From: Paracoccaceae bacterium
GTDB lineage: Bacteria; Pseudomonadota; Alphaproteobacteria; Rhodobacterales; Rhodobacteraceae
Length of the DNA: 64,000 nucleotides
Direction of reading: 5' to 3'
NCBI GenBank assembly: GCA_028150825.1
Contig: JAOGIM010000003.1
Coordinates: forward strand, 1-64,000
The position numbers and the translations under genes are program-made. The notes under the pieces were generated by a model. The model made no database searches. It was not told where the DNA came from and saw nothing but the letters and a program-made list of their open reading frames with translations. Below are positions 24,789-34,756 of the stretch, one piece after another; position 1 is the stretch's first letter; each line of letters starts with the position of its first letter.

Positions 24789-26306
24789 TCAATTAGAAAG
24801 CCCATACCAATCCCAAACTTCTAAAGGGGTATCATGACTTTTGAGAACTAACTTTAGCCCCTCGATTAGATAATCAGAGATTGTAGGGTCAGAAATTGGT
24901 TGGCGCTGCTTAGGATCAGTTGCGATATTAAATAAACGTGTGCCTAAATCATCAAAACTAAGACCATCATTATTCGGTACTCGCTTAGCATCCTTAGTCG
25001 CAGCTATACTTAAAACTGGAATTCCTTTGGTAAAGTCAAAACCCTTAAAAAGCTCAGCAGTTCGCAATTCATCTGAAGTAAAATATCCAGTCATATGCGA
25101 CGGCATTAATGTATATTCTCGTAGGCCTGTTTTTTCGATATTTGGAGGATAATAATATAAGACGTAGGTTCCATCAGAAACACCAATTGGCCCACCGAAT
25201 ACGCCAAAAACTGCAAAATCACGGCCTCTGATTTTTGGATTTTGCAATATAGGCTGCAAATCATAAGCTAAAACTTCCGACGGAATAACCTGACCGTTTA
25301 GCTTCAAAATCGTTGGCATCAAATCCCCGGTTTGGGTGATCGCCTCAGTACTTTTATTTCCTGAGTCAGGGTTTCTAGGGTCATAAAAAATCATCGGGAT
25401 ATGTGAAATCTCTTCATAATAGGGCATTCTGCATTTTCCCCACCACTCATGTTCACCAAGCAAAAAACCATGGTCGGTAGTCAAAATTATCGCGGTATCC
25501 TTCCACATTTCATGCCGATCAACGTAATCGAGAAAACGACCGAAATAATCATCACACATTGCTACCAAAGCGCAATAATTAGCCCGAATTTCCTTCATCT
25601 CTTGTTCACTCTCAGTGACGCGCTCATAATGAGGCCAGTCGAGTATCTTACTTTCATACCCAATATCATATGCTTCTTTAAAGCGGTCAGGCGCGTGGAA
25701 GGGTTCATGAGGATCAAAACATTCTAACATTAAAAACCAATCCTCTGCTTTTTGATTCCGGTCTAGGAAATCAAATGCGGCGGAAAAACACTTAGGCCCA
25801 GGAAAGTCCTTCTCATCGAGAAATGACTCGCGATTAACTAAATGTTGAAGACGTTTGCCTTTTTTATCAAACGAATGATGCTTTTCTGAATAGATTTCTC
25901 GATAGCGCTCAATCGGGGGTTCTACCATTGCTATCCACGGATCATATTCCTGACCTCTAATAAAATCGAAGGTATTGAAGCGAGTATGGAAGCCGCTGCC
26001 ACCATCTTCAAAATAATGCAGATGGTCACTTACAAGGTGGGTATGTATCCCATTGTCTTTTAAAATTTGCACAAAGGAGTTATCGAATGGCTCCAATGGC
26101 CCCCAACTTCGGTGTGTGAAATTCAACCGTCCGGAATGTAGGTCACGCCTTGCCGGCATACAGGGTAGCGACCCAACAAAGTGGTTTTTAAAAGTCAAAC
26201 CTCGTTTTGCAAAACGGTCAAAGTTTGGTGTCGCAATTTCTGTCCCGCCGTAACAATGCATAGCCATTCTATTCAAACTATCGAACAACACTAATATAGT
26301 GCGCAT
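24789..26306 (-). CDS. Type I sulfatase (formylglycine)
   Basis: A 505-residue arylsulfatase-family hydrolase. The catalytic motif is C-M-P-A-R at residues 49-53, whose Cys must become formylglycine. Metal-site residues include VLFDS near the N-terminus and TTDHGFLLGEHEWWGK (about 280-295). No signal peptide is seen, so it probably acts in the cytoplasm on an imported sulfated sugar. No sulfatase-maturing enzyme is in the window. Adjacent to a second sulfatase and a TauE exporter. Confidence 0.9.
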   Translation of the reverse strand: MRTILVLFDSLNRMAMHCYGGTEIATPNFDRFAKRGLTFKNHFVGSLPCMPARRDLHSGRLNFTHRSWGPLEPFDNSFVQILKDNGIHTHLVSDHLHYFEDGGSGFHTRFNTFDFIRGQEYDPWIAMVEPPIERYREIYSEKHHSFDKKGKRLQHLVNRESFLDEKDFPGPKCFSAAFDFLDRNQKAEDWFLMLECFDPHEPFHAPDRFKEAYDIGYESKILDWPHYERVTESEQEMKEIRANYCALVAMCDDYFGRFLDYVDRHEMWKDTAIILTTDHGFLLGEHEWWGKCRMPYYEEISHIPMIFYDPRNPDSGNKSTEAITQTGDLMPTILKLNGQVIPSEVLAYDLQPILQNPKIRGRDFAVFGVFGGPIGVSDGTYVLYYYPPNIEKTGLREYTLMPSHMTGYFTSDELRTAELFKGFDFTKGIPVLSIAATKDAKRVPNNDGLSFDDLGTRLFNIATDPKQRQPISDPTISDYLIEGLKLVLKSHDTPLEVWDWYGLSN

Positions 26307-26403
26307 AAAACCAACTTCTTTAAACCGAAGAACCTAGCGCGATTCAAAAAAATCACTCTTATTCATTACTGACATTTTTACTACTCAGAAAGTAAATATA
26401 CAT

Positions 26404-27942
26404 TTAGCCTAATTGAGCTTTCGAACGTATAGTATGTTCCGGCTCATCTCCAATCTCTGCCATTTTCGTCTCTAGTTCTTGCACCATTGTCTCTACAATT
26501 TTTAGGTATTGCTCATCATTATATAAATTAAATAGTTCCAACGGGTCCTCTATGCAATCGAAAAGCTCCCATTCCCGATCTTCGCCTCCATGATTTGTAC
26601 CGGGTAAATTATATCCCTCATTGTACCAGTATATCAATTTGTAACGCTGATTTCTAATGCCATAGTGAGAGTACGCATTATGATCCATGTCTCTATGCAT
26701 CCAATACCTGTGATAGGCCACTTCTTGCCATTCGCTGGGTGTTTTACCGTTTAACAACGTTCTAAAACTTTTTCCCTGCATGTAGGTTGGAATCGTTAGT
26801 CCCGCCAAATCAAGAAAAGTCGGAGCAAAATCAACATTGCATATGATATTATCACAGACCGTTCCCGCCACAATTTCTTTCGGATATTTTACCAAGAATG
26901 GCATTTGAAACGACTCTTCATACATAAATCGTTTGTCAAACCAACCATGTTCACCAAGAAAAAAACCTTGATCTGAGGTGTAAATCACAATCGTATTGTC
27001 CGATAATCCATCATTATCTAGATAATCTAAAATGCGCCCAACACTTTCATCGATTGAATGAATAGTACGCAGATAACGCTTGATATACCTTTGATATTTA
27101 AAATGTGCCAACTCGGCAGAATCTTCGAATGTAAAGACCTCTCCAGTATCTTTATCAATTAGTCTGAGACCTGAAACATCTGCCGGGTTTGGGATTTTTC
27201 TGTCAGTGCTAGCTGGCATGGTGCGCTCCCCAACTTCGAAACCGCCTTCTGGCTGTACAAGCCCTAAGTCTGCATATTTCATGTCATCCTTAATGCGCAT
27301 CTTTGCCTCTGATGCAGCTTTTGCCCGGTTTTTATAGTCATCATCAAAGGTCTCAGGCACTTTGATATCGTCTTGATACAAATCACGGTTTTTAGGATGA
27401 GGTTCCCATTCCCGATGTGGAGCTTTGTGATGACACATTAGGAAAAACGGCTTTGATTGGTCACGTTGCTCCATCCAGGAAAGGCTTTTATTAGTTATAA
27501 TATCTGTAGCGTAACCCGGAAATTCAGTTTCCTCACCCATTTCAACCATAAGGGGGTCAAAATATTCACCCTGCCCGGGTAAAACTGACCAAAAATCAAA
27601 GCCGGTCGGTTCGTGCGCTTTTCCTTCACCCAAATGCCACTTTCCAACTATTGCAGTTTGATATCCGCCAGTTTGCAGATGCTTAGCCACATTTGGTATA
27701 CGATTATTAATATGAGTGTTCAAAGTTGTTACAGCATTAACGTGGTTATAAGTACCTGTCAGAATTGCTGCGCGACTTGGGGTACATATTGAATTTGTCA
27801 CGTAGCAGTGATTGAACCGCATTCCGCCTTCGGCCAATCTATCCAGCTGAGGTGTATTATTGATACCTCCACCGTAACAGCTAATGGCCTTTGATGCGTG
27901 ATCATCTGCCATAATAAAAACGATATTCGGTTTATTTTTCAT
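26404..27942 (-). CDS. Type I sulfatase (formylglycine), second
   Basis: A 512-residue sulfatase. Residues IVFIMADDH supply the metal Asp pair, C-T-P-S-R at about 53-57 the formylglycine site, VGKWHLG the Lys/His, and YTSDQGFFLGEHGWFDKR the second metal Asp and Lys. It has no signal peptide. The choline-sulfatase/iduronate-sulfatase-like layout includes a C-terminal YKLIYWYNEG. It probably desulfates a carbohydrate together with the gene at 24789; substrate not determinable. Confidence 0.9.
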   Translation of the reverse strand: MKNKPNIVFIMADDHASKAISCYGGGINNTPQLDRLAEGGMRFNHCYVTNSICTPSRAAILTGTYNHVNAVTTLNTHINNRIPNVAKHLQTGGYQTAIVGKWHLGEGKAHEPTGFDFWSVLPGQGEYFDPLMVEMGEETEFPGYATDIITNKSLSWMEQRDQSKPFFLMCHHKAPHREWEPHPKNRDLYQDDIKVPETFDDDYKNRAKAASEAKMRIKDDMKYADLGLVQPEGGFEVGERTMPASTDRKIPNPADVSGLRLIDKDTGEVFTFEDSAELAHFKYQRYIKRYLRTIHSIDESVGRILDYLDNDGLSDNTIVIYTSDQGFFLGEHGWFDKRFMYEESFQMPFLVKYPKEIVAGTVCDNIICNVDFAPTFLDLAGLTIPTYMQGKSFRTLLNGKTPSEWQEVAYHRYWMHRDMDHNAYSHYGIRNQRYKLIYWYNEGYNLPGTNHGGEDREWELFDCIEDPLELFNLYNDEQYLKIVETMVQELETKMAEIGDEPEHTIRSKAQLG

Positions 27943-28258
27943 TGCTTTCTCTCGTATTTTTCATGTGAGTTTTAAATAGAAATCTTAAATCATCAAGTTC
28001 CAGATTGACCAAGCAAAATAGCAGAAATTTATCATATTTTTTTTCTGTCTCGTTCTGTCCTTAATCGTTCTTCCCTTAATGGTAAAACTTAAAAAGAGAC
28101 TAATTTCTAAACTTGATCATAAAAAATACATTAATGTGAAATCGCTAAACTGTTAATAAAAACATAACTTCAAAATTGTCTTTACGATGTTTCTAGCCTA
28201 TTTGGATACTCAAAATACATTTTTACGGCAACAAGATTTGCTACAGAAAGTTTAAATT
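27943..28258. other. Divergent promoter region
   Basis: 316 AT-rich bases between the divergent sulfatase (minus) and aldolase (plus) genes. No gene; a shared regulatory region is likely, but no operator stands out. Confidence 0.5.
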
Positions 28259-29176
28259 ATGAGTGATCAGCTAAACGGCATTTTTCCAGTATTACCGACT
28301 CCATTTGACGCAAATGGTAAAATAGATCGAACAAGCATGTCTCGATTGGCAAAATACGCCATAGATGCAAAGGTGAGTGGTGTAGTATTTCCTGGATTTG
28401 CCAGTGAAGTTGAGCATCTTTCTTCCGATGAGCGTACAACCCTTTTGACAGATGTTGCATCAGAAGTGGGTACTAAAACTAAAGTTATTGCTGGTGCCAG
28501 TGCTGAAACATTCAGTGAAGTAGTGCAAAACGGACATATTGCACTCCGTCTTGGTATAAATTGGATTATGGTTCAGCCACCTTTGTCTTTAGGCGACGTT
28601 TCAGCAGACATTACAGCATTTATGAGTGAAATTTCGAAGCAACTTCCAACTGCAATGATTATTTTTCAAAATGCTCCAAAACCCCGCGGTTTAAATCTTA
28701 CGCCTCAAGCCATACTTGAAATAGTCGAATCTCTGCCAAATGTTCGCTATATCAAAGAAGAAACCCTTCCAGCAGGGCCTGCTATAACAGAAATTTTGTC
28801 TGAACGACCGGCTCATTTGTATGGCGTAATCGGTGGTGGTGGAGCTCGTTATATCATTGATGAATACAAGCGCGGCGCCTCCGGTGCAATGCCCGCTCTT
28901 GAATTAGTTGAACACCATGTGTCTCTAGATCGAGCATGGCAAGACGGGGACGTAAACACTGCTCGCACAATTTATAATAAAACTTTGCCCTTACTGACAG
29001 TTCAAGCGGTCTATCGGATGCGATTGACTAAGTATGTTTTGTTGCGCAGAGGTATTATCAAAACCACATTTCTTCGTGCACCAGCCCCTGAACTAGATTT
29101 AATCGCAAAGCAAAGTATTGATGATCAGCTTTCAGACTTGGGTCTTTTGACAAGTTGGATAGAAAATACCACATGA
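28259..29176 (+). CDS. DapA-family class I aldolase/lyase
   Basis: A 305-residue TIM-barrel protein of the dihydrodipicolinate synthase/N-acetylneuraminate lyase superfamily. GVVFPGFASEVEHLS is the active-site loop, and the Schiff-base Lys is in RYIKEE (about residue 165). Beside an enolase-superfamily dehydratase it is best read as an aldolase or dehydratase of a 2-keto-3-deoxy sugar acid, giving pyruvate. Its stop overlaps the dehydratase start by four bases (ATGA). Confidence 0.85.
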   Translation: MSDQLNGIFPVLPTPFDANGKIDRTSMSRLAKYAIDAKVSGVVFPGFASEVEHLSSDERTTLLTDVASEVGTKTKVIAGASAETFSEVVQNGHIALRLGINWIMVQPPLSLGDVSADITAFMSEISKQLPTAMIIFQNAPKPRGLNLTPQAILEIVESLPNVRYIKEETLPAGPAITEILSERPAHLYGVIGGGGARYIIDEYKRGASGAMPALELVEHHVSLDRAWQDGDVNTARTIYNKTLPLLTVQAVYRMRLTKYVLLRRGIIKTTFLRAPAPELDLIAKQSIDDQLSDLGLLTSWIENTT

Positions 29177-30342
29177 ATGATAAAATCAAATCAATTGAAG
29201 TTTTCACCTTAACTCTCAACAGAGATATTCCTTATCTTGGTGCAACTGGGGAAGGTGAAAATATTAATGAAAAAGGGTACTTTGTCCGTGATGCGAATAA
29301 AACAGTTTACTCAACTTTCGACCGATCTGTGTTATTAAGAATGGAAACAACTTCCGGAATAGTTGGATGGGGTGAAACATACGGCTTAGTAGCACCAGGC
29401 GTAATTAGAGAATTAATAACTGACCTTTTAGCTAATTTCATAATTGGGCGAGATCCATCAGACCCATCTGTTATTTATGATAACTTGTACGATCTAATGC
29501 GCTTTCGTGGTTATACTGGTGGCTTTTATGTCGATGCATTGGCTGCTATCGATATAGCCCTGTGGGATATAGCGGGTCGGCAAGTTGGAAAATCAGTGGC
29601 GGAACTGTTGGGTGGTGTGAAGAAGAAAAAGTTTATAGCATATGTTTCAGGCTTGCCCAAAAAATCCATAGAGGCCCGCGGAAAACTGGCCAAAGCGTGG
29701 CAAAAAAAAGGTTTCAACTCGTTTAAGTTTGCAGCTCCTGTAGCGGAATTTGGCCTTGTTGAAGAAATTTCCCACTTGCGAACAGTTTTAGGCCCAACTG
29801 CTAAAATTTCGGCTGATATGCACTGGAATCATTCAGCTGATAATGCGATCGAACTTATTCAAGCCATGGAGAAATATGATCTTTGGTTTGCTGAAGCCCC
29901 CGTAAGAACTGAGGATATATCAGGCCTGGGAAAAGTCGCAAAAAATGTTACCGTTCCTATTGCTGTCGGTGAGGAATGGCGTACCCATTTCGATATGCTC
30001 CATCGAGTGGAACGATGCAAAATTGCAATTGTACAACCAGAAATGGGGCATAAAGGCATTACTAATTTTGTCCGGATCGGAGAACTTGCCACTGAACTTG
30101 GCCTCGATATTATACCACATGCAACCATTGGTGCAGGAATATTTCTTGCCGCCAGCCTACAGGTAAGCTCATGTATGCAAGCACTTTCAGGACATGAATT
30201 TCAACATTCAGTATTTGAACCAAACCGCTGGATACTGGATGGTAATATGGATTGCGCTGCAGGCTTTTACACACCACCATCGGGTCCAGGTTTGGGTGTG
30301 GAACCAAGCGCTGAAGCTTTAGAGATGCTTAAAAAACTATAG
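29173..30342 (+). CDS. Enolase-superfamily sugar acid dehydratase (mandelate racemase type)
   Basis: A 389-residue protein starting at 29173 (ATGA overlap). The MR_MLE layout is clear: capping domain at residues 1-125; acid/base Lys region NSFKFAAPV; metal ligands in ADMHW, AEAPV and GEEW; His in IIPHATIG. Family members dehydrate aldonates such as fuconate, rhamnonate or galactonate to 2-keto-3-deoxy acids. Coupling to a DapA-family gene supports this. Confidence 0.88.
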   Translation: MNDKIKSIEVFTLTLNRDIPYLGATGEGENINEKGYFVRDANKTVYSTFDRSVLLRMETTSGIVGWGETYGLVAPGVIRELITDLLANFIIGRDPSDPSVIYDNLYDLMRFRGYTGGFYVDALAAIDIALWDIAGRQVGKSVAELLGGVKKKKFIAYVSGLPKKSIEARGKLAKAWQKKGFNSFKFAAPVAEFGLVEEISHLRTVLGPTAKISADMHWNHSADNAIELIQAMEKYDLWFAEAPVRTEDISGLGKVAKNVTVPIAVGEEWRTHFDMLHRVERCKIAIVQPEMGHKGITNFVRIGELATELGLDIIPHATIGAGIFLAASLQVSSCMQALSGHEFQHSVFEPNRWILDGNMDCAAGFYTPPSGPGLGVEPSAEALEMLKKL

Positions 30343-30592
30343 GAATAGCTAATCAGACTTGGAATTTTATATTCGTTTTTCTTAAAACTTCATATTAACT
30401 ATGATTAAACCTATTCTTTTCTGAAATGAGGGAAGTTATCATCCATTAAAATAAAAAACTATTTTACGTTGGCCAAGCATGATACGTTTATTAGGATCAG
30501 TAGTTAGTCTATGTTGCTCAGGCATCTAAAGTAAACCGTAATAAAACCGTTTTAAGTTAATCTCTTCTGGGGAAGCATGTCGTTCTAACTAT

Positions 30593-31360
30593 ATGGTAAG
30601 TTTAAAAAAAATCTTTGGTCTTTCAGGTAGAACCGCCTTGGTGACCGGATCAAGCCGCGGTATTGGCGCCGCTATTGCACTCGGTCTTGCCGAAGCAGGA
30701 GCACATGTGGTCCTGCATGGACAATTAGCTTCATCGGCAGATAATAAACTGAAGGAAATCTTAGAACTTGGTGGAAGTGCCGAAAGTACCTATGGCGACC
30801 TTAATGAAAAAGGAATGGGCCGCAAAATTATCGAGCAATGTGAGAAGCGAACGGGTCATCTCGACATCGTTATTATTAATGCTTCTGCTCAAATAAATAA
30901 TACACTACGGGATTTGAGCAATTCGGAATTGAATTTTCAGATCAACGTAAATCTTCACTCAACAATAGAGATATTACAAACATGCCTTCCCTTGATGGCC
31001 TCTCGCAATTGGGGGCGTGTTGTCAATATTGGCTCAATTAATCAATCTTTGCCTAACCCTGTTGTGACCGCTTATGCCGCAACGAAAGCGGCTCAACATA
31101 ATCTGATACAAAGCCAGGCACGCGAATATGCAAAATTTGGAGTTGTGCTGAACACATTATCTCCAGGTTTGATAGACACTGACCGCAATGCAATTCAAAA
31201 AGGAAAGGGGGAGAAACATTGGAAAAAATATACTCAGAAAGCAAATTGGATGGGAAGGGAAGGCCAACCAACCGAAATGGTAGGAGCCGCAATTTTTTTA
31301 TCGTCTAATGCGAGCAGCTTTATTACAGGTGAGGTAATAAGTCTTTCGGGTGGCCGCTGA
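30593..31360 (+). CDS. SDR family oxidoreductase
   Basis: A 255-residue classical SDR: VTGSSRGIGAAIALGL at residues 17-32, NASAQ, NIGSINQSLP (Ser), TAYAATKAA (Tyr/Lys), and a C-terminal LSGGR. The start of the chain (FGLSGRTALVTG) resembles gluconate 5-dehydrogenase-type enzymes. It may oxidise a 2-keto-3-deoxy acid or a hydroxy-sugar acid in the pathway. It is 250 bases downstream of the dehydratase. Confidence 0.82.
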   Translation: MVSLKKIFGLSGRTALVTGSSRGIGAAIALGLAEAGAHVVLHGQLASSADNKLKEILELGGSAESTYGDLNEKGMGRKIIEQCEKRTGHLDIVIINASAQINNTLRDLSNSELNFQINVNLHSTIEILQTCLPLMASRNWGRVVNIGSINQSLPNPVVTAYAATKAAQHNLIQSQAREYAKFGVVLNTLSPGLIDTDRNAIQKGKGEKHWKKYTQKANWMGREGQPTEMVGAAIFLSSNASSFITGEVISLSGGR

Positions 31361-31666
31361 CTTGACTGATTAGCTCAGGAACAAATTAAGAAAATAATGT
31401 TGTACAAAAGTAACTTTTAAAGTCAGCCGAGTGACCAAGTAATAAGTAGAAATTAACAACAGATTAAAGAAAGTTAACATTGCATGGAGTGTGGTTTTTC
31501 ATTTAAGGCCATTCGCCTAACTTAGATTAAGCCTTAATTAAATGGCTAGAATTTACTACGGATATTCTTTCAATTAATTAAAGATTATATTGCAAAAAAT
31601 GCTTTATATAGATTTTCAAAATCTAATTAAGATACAAAAGGTTCTAAATTTACCCCTTAAACATTG
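31361..31666. other. Convergent intergenic stretch
   Basis: AT-rich 306 bases between convergent genes (SDR and ABC ATPase). No gene and no clear terminator hairpin seen. Confidence 0.45.
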
Positions 31667-32785
31667 TTATTGAAAAATGCGTTTTTCGGTATCAGGATCA
31701 AACAAACAAGCTCTTCTCATGTCGACCGTCAAGCTAATTTTCTCACCAGCCAGCGGCGCATGTTCAGGCTCAACCTTCGCAATCATTTGTTTGTCGCCAA
31801 ATCGAAAAATTACCATCGTTTCAGCACCAGTTGGCTCTGTAACTTCTACTTCACAGGTTATGGAACCCATATAATCCGGCAGAGCTCCCTGTATCAACTC
31901 GCTTCGAGCAAAGTGCTCAGACCTAATACCGAACATTACTTTTTTGTTTATGTATGCTTGGTATATACCGTCTGGATCCACCAATGGAAGATCAACGTTC
32001 TCACCATTAGTTGTTGTAACGCGTACAGCGAGGCCTTTATCATTCACAAGCATGCACTCCACGAGGTTCATAGGTAAAGCACCCATGAAGCCAGCAACGA
32101 ATATATTAGCAGGCTTTTCATAGGTTGTCTGTGGGTCGGCATACTGTTGCAACTCCCCACCATGCATCACGGCTATGCGGCTAGCCAAAGTCATGGCTTC
32201 GATCTGGTCATGTGTTACATAAACCATTGTTGTTTTCAGAGCATTATGAAGCTTTTTAATTTCTGTCCGCATTTCGACACGCAGCTTCGCATCCAGATTT
32301 GACAGCGGTTCATCGAATAAAAAGAGAACGGGATTGCGCACCAACGCGCGGCCCATCGCAACACGTTGTCTTTGTCCACCTGAAAGTTGACTAGGCTTTC
32401 GGTCCAGAAGGCTTTCAATCTTCAAAAACTCTGAGACCTTTTTAACCGCTTCAATTCGTTCAGACTTTTTGATCTTTCTTACTTCCAATCCAAAACTCAA
32501 GTTCTCTCTCACCGTCATTGTCGGGTACAAAGCATAGCTTTGGAAAACCATGGCTATGTCGCGGTCCTTAGGGTGGACGTCGTTAACAATAGAGTCTTGA
32601 ATAACTACACTGCCGCTTGTCGCACTTTCTAGTCCGGCAATTATCTCCAGCAATGTTGACTTGCCACAACCGGAGGGTCCAACTAAAACGATGAACTCTC
32701 CTTCTTCAGCTTTTAAATTAATACCTTGGAGTACCTGAACATCTCCGAAGCTTTTATGTACATCTACGATTTCTAAAGAAGACAT
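31667..32785 (-). CDS. ABC sugar importer ATPase (MalK/UgpC type)
   Basis: A 372-residue nucleotide-binding subunit. Walker A is GPSGCGKST, signature [15 protein letters not shown], Walker [14 protein letters not shown] and H-loop [12 protein letters not shown]-terminal TOBE-type domain (about 240-365) includes FGIRSEHF and [11 protein letters not shown]. The gene begins 3 bases downstream of a permease. It energises sugar uptake across the inner membrane. Confidence 0.95.
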   Translation of the reverse strand: MSSLEIVDVHKSFGDVQVLQGINLKAEEGEFIVLVGPSGCGKSTLLEIIAGLESATSGSVVIQDSIVNDVHPKDRDIAMVFQSYALYPTMTVRENLSFGLEVRKIKKSERIEAVKKVSEFLKIESLLDRKPSQLSGGQRQRVAMGRALVRNPVLFLFDEPLSNLDAKLRVEMRTEIKKLHNALKTTMVYVTHDQIEAMTLASRIAVMHGGELQQYADPQTTYEKPANIFVAGFMGALPMNLVECMLVNDKGLAVRVTTTNGENVDLPLVDPDGIYQAYINKKVMFGIRSEHFARSELIQGALPDYMGSITCEVEVTEPTGAETMVIFRFGDKQMIAKVEPEHAPLAGEKISLTVDMRRACLFDPDTEKRIFQ

Positions 32786-32788
32786 TAA

Positions 32789-33682
32789 TTAACCCTTAAT
32801 CGAACCTGCAGTGAGACCACGCATAAAGAAGCGACCGGCAAAGAAATAAATTAGAAGTGTTGGAAGTGCCGCAATAATGACAGCAGCACTTTCCACATTA
32901 TATTCCCGCAACTCAGTCTGTGAAGCAGTCATAGCCATTAAAGCGGCCGTTATTGGCTTGTTGTAGCCAGATGTGAAGGTTGTAGCAAACAAGTACTCGT
33001 TCCATATATGGGTGAATTGCCAGATCACAACCACAACTAAAATAGGCGGCGACAATGGCAATATAATACGCCGAAAAATCGTCCAAAAGCCAGCCCCATC
33101 GATCCGCGCTGCTTTTATCAATGTATCGGGAATACTGAGGAAATAATTCCTACAAAAGAGGGTTACAAAGCCCAAACCACATACGCAATGCAGCGTTACG
33201 AGTCCAATTGTCGAATTGGCAATGCCCAATTTCCCGAGTGTCCAAGCCCAAGGTAGGAGGACAAGCTGGTTCGGGAGAAATACACCAAACAGTATGAAGG
33301 CAAAGACAAATTCTGATCCCCTAAACTTCCATTTCGTAAGGGCATATCCATTTATTGCACCAATAGCGGTCGATATGATTGTTGCAGGTATAACAAGTTC
33401 CAATGAATTGTAGAAATAAGGTGCGATGCCTTTGCAATTTCCTCCAACACAGCCTGTACTCCAAACTTTAGTCCAAGCGCTAAAATCTATTTTGGCAGGA
33501 AATGCGATCAAACTCCCATTGTAGATTTCGTCCAGTGATCTGACGCTAGTTAAGACAACGACGATGATCGGAAGGAGATATAAAATCACAAACGCTATTA
33601 ATATTGTATAAACAACGAGCCTAATAAACACTCTATTCTTAGATTTTCCAACTTTGGTATGATCAAAGGTTTCGTCGCTCAT
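32789..33682 (-). CDS. ABC sugar importer permease (MalG type)
   Basis: A 297-residue six-TM permease. TM1 is IRLVVYTILIAFVILYLLP; the EAA coupling loop is KAARIDGAGFWTIFRRIILPLS; the C-terminus FAGRFFMRGLTAGSIKG is typical of MalG-like subunits. It overlaps the upstream permease by four bases (ATGA). Confidence 0.93.
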   Translation of the reverse strand: MSDETFDHTKVGKSKNRVFIRLVVYTILIAFVILYLLPIIVVVLTSVRSLDEIYNGSLIAFPAKIDFSAWTKVWSTGCVGGNCKGIAPYFYNSLELVIPATIISTAIGAINGYALTKWKFRGSEFVFAFILFGVFLPNQLVLLPWAWTLGKLGIANSTIGLVTLHCVCGLGFVTLFCRNYFLSIPDTLIKAARIDGAGFWTIFRRIILPLSPPILVVVVIWQFTHIWNEYLFATTFTSGYNKPITAALMAMTASQTELREYNVESAAVIIAALPTLLIYFFAGRFFMRGLTAGSIKG

Positions 33683-34644
33683 TGCTCAGACCCCTTCGCT
33701 TTTAAAAATCTTAGATAAAAATAATAGGGTACCAAGAAAGCCAGCAAAAGCACGAGCATCATGACGGCGCCCGCGGCACCCTGTCCCAGTTGGCCGCGGC
33801 CGTACATAACGTCGAATACAAATATTGCAGGCATGCTTGTTGCCACACCAGGCCCACCACTGGTCAAAGCTTCCACCAATTCAAACGTTTTAAGAGCATT
33901 CTGTATCAAAATCACTAAAACGGCGAGAACAATTGGGCTAATGGAGGGTATTATAATACGCCAATAAATCATCCAAATTGGAGCTCCATCAATCTGAGCT
34001 GCCTTAATCAAGTTTGAGTCAACCGATCTTAATCCTGCAAGAAACAGTACCATTACAAAACCTGATGCCTGCCAAACACCTGCAAATACAACGGTATAAA
34101 TAGCAAGATCCTGTTTCACTATCCAGTCGAAGTGAAAACCAAGCCACCCCCAATCATGTGCCATGCGTTCAAAGCCAGTTTGCGGGTTTAACAACCAACG
34201 CCATACTGTACCGGTAACAACAAACGAGATAGCCATCGGATAAAGAAGAATAGAACGAAAAAACGACTCCGCACGGATCCTTTGATCCATTAAAATTGCT
34301 AAAAACAACCCGACAAAAGTTGTAAAAACAACATACAAAAAACCAAAAATGAAAAAGTTATTGAAAGATATTTTCCACCGAAAATTTGCCCAAAGCTTAC
34401 TGTAAGACACCAACCCAACAAGGTCGTGCGAGGGAAACATAGATGATTTTGTAAAACTCAAATAGAAGGTATATAACACGAAACCATAGGTAAAAAATAG
34501 CGCTGCAAACACCGATGGGGCCATCACAAATTGTGGCATGTATGATTGTAATATGTCTTTAAGAGACGGTTTTGGACGAAAAACTTCGCGCTCGCCCATC
34601 CTCTCATAAGATCCAAGGCGTCCAGTATTATTTTTAAAGTCCAT
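33679..34644 (-). CDS. ABC sugar importer permease (MalF type)
   Basis: A 321-residue permease with six TM helices and the EAA loop KAAQIDGAPIWMIYWRIIIPS. The cytoplasmic N-terminal 35 residues are polar. It follows the binding-protein gene after a 112-base gap that contains a 9-bp hairpin, common in such operons. Confidence 0.93.
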   Translation of the reverse strand: MDFKNNTGRLGSYERMGEREVFRPKPSLKDILQSYMPQFVMAPSVFAALFFTYGFVLYTFYLSFTKSSMFPSHDLVGLVSYSKLWANFRWKISFNNFFIFGFLYVVFTTFVGLFLAILMDQRIRAESFFRSILLYPMAISFVVTGTVWRWLLNPQTGFERMAHDWGWLGFHFDWIVKQDLAIYTVVFAGVWQASGFVMVLFLAGLRSVDSNLIKAAQIDGAPIWMIYWRIIIPSISPIVLAVLVILIQNALKTFELVEALTSGGPGVATSMPAIFVFDVMYGRGQLGQGAAGAVMMLVLLLAFLVPYYFYLRFLKAKGSEQ

Positions 34645-34695
34645 TTATTAAATCCTAGAGCGCGTTTTACTAAGTCAGCCTATCAAATTTTAGTA

Positions 34696-34731
34696 CTGGG
34701 TATTCTGCATAGACTTTGGCAAAATACCCAG
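34696..34731 (-). promoter_or_regulatory. Intra-operon hairpin after binding-protein gene
   Basis: CTGGGTATT (34696-34704) and AATACCCAG (34723-34731) form a perfect 9-bp stem with an 18-base loop between the solute-binding protein and permease genes. No long T-run follows, so partial termination or mRNA stabilisation (raising binding-protein levels) is likelier than full termination. Confidence 0.6.
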
Positions 34732-34756
34732 GACGATATTTAATGAAGATAAATGA

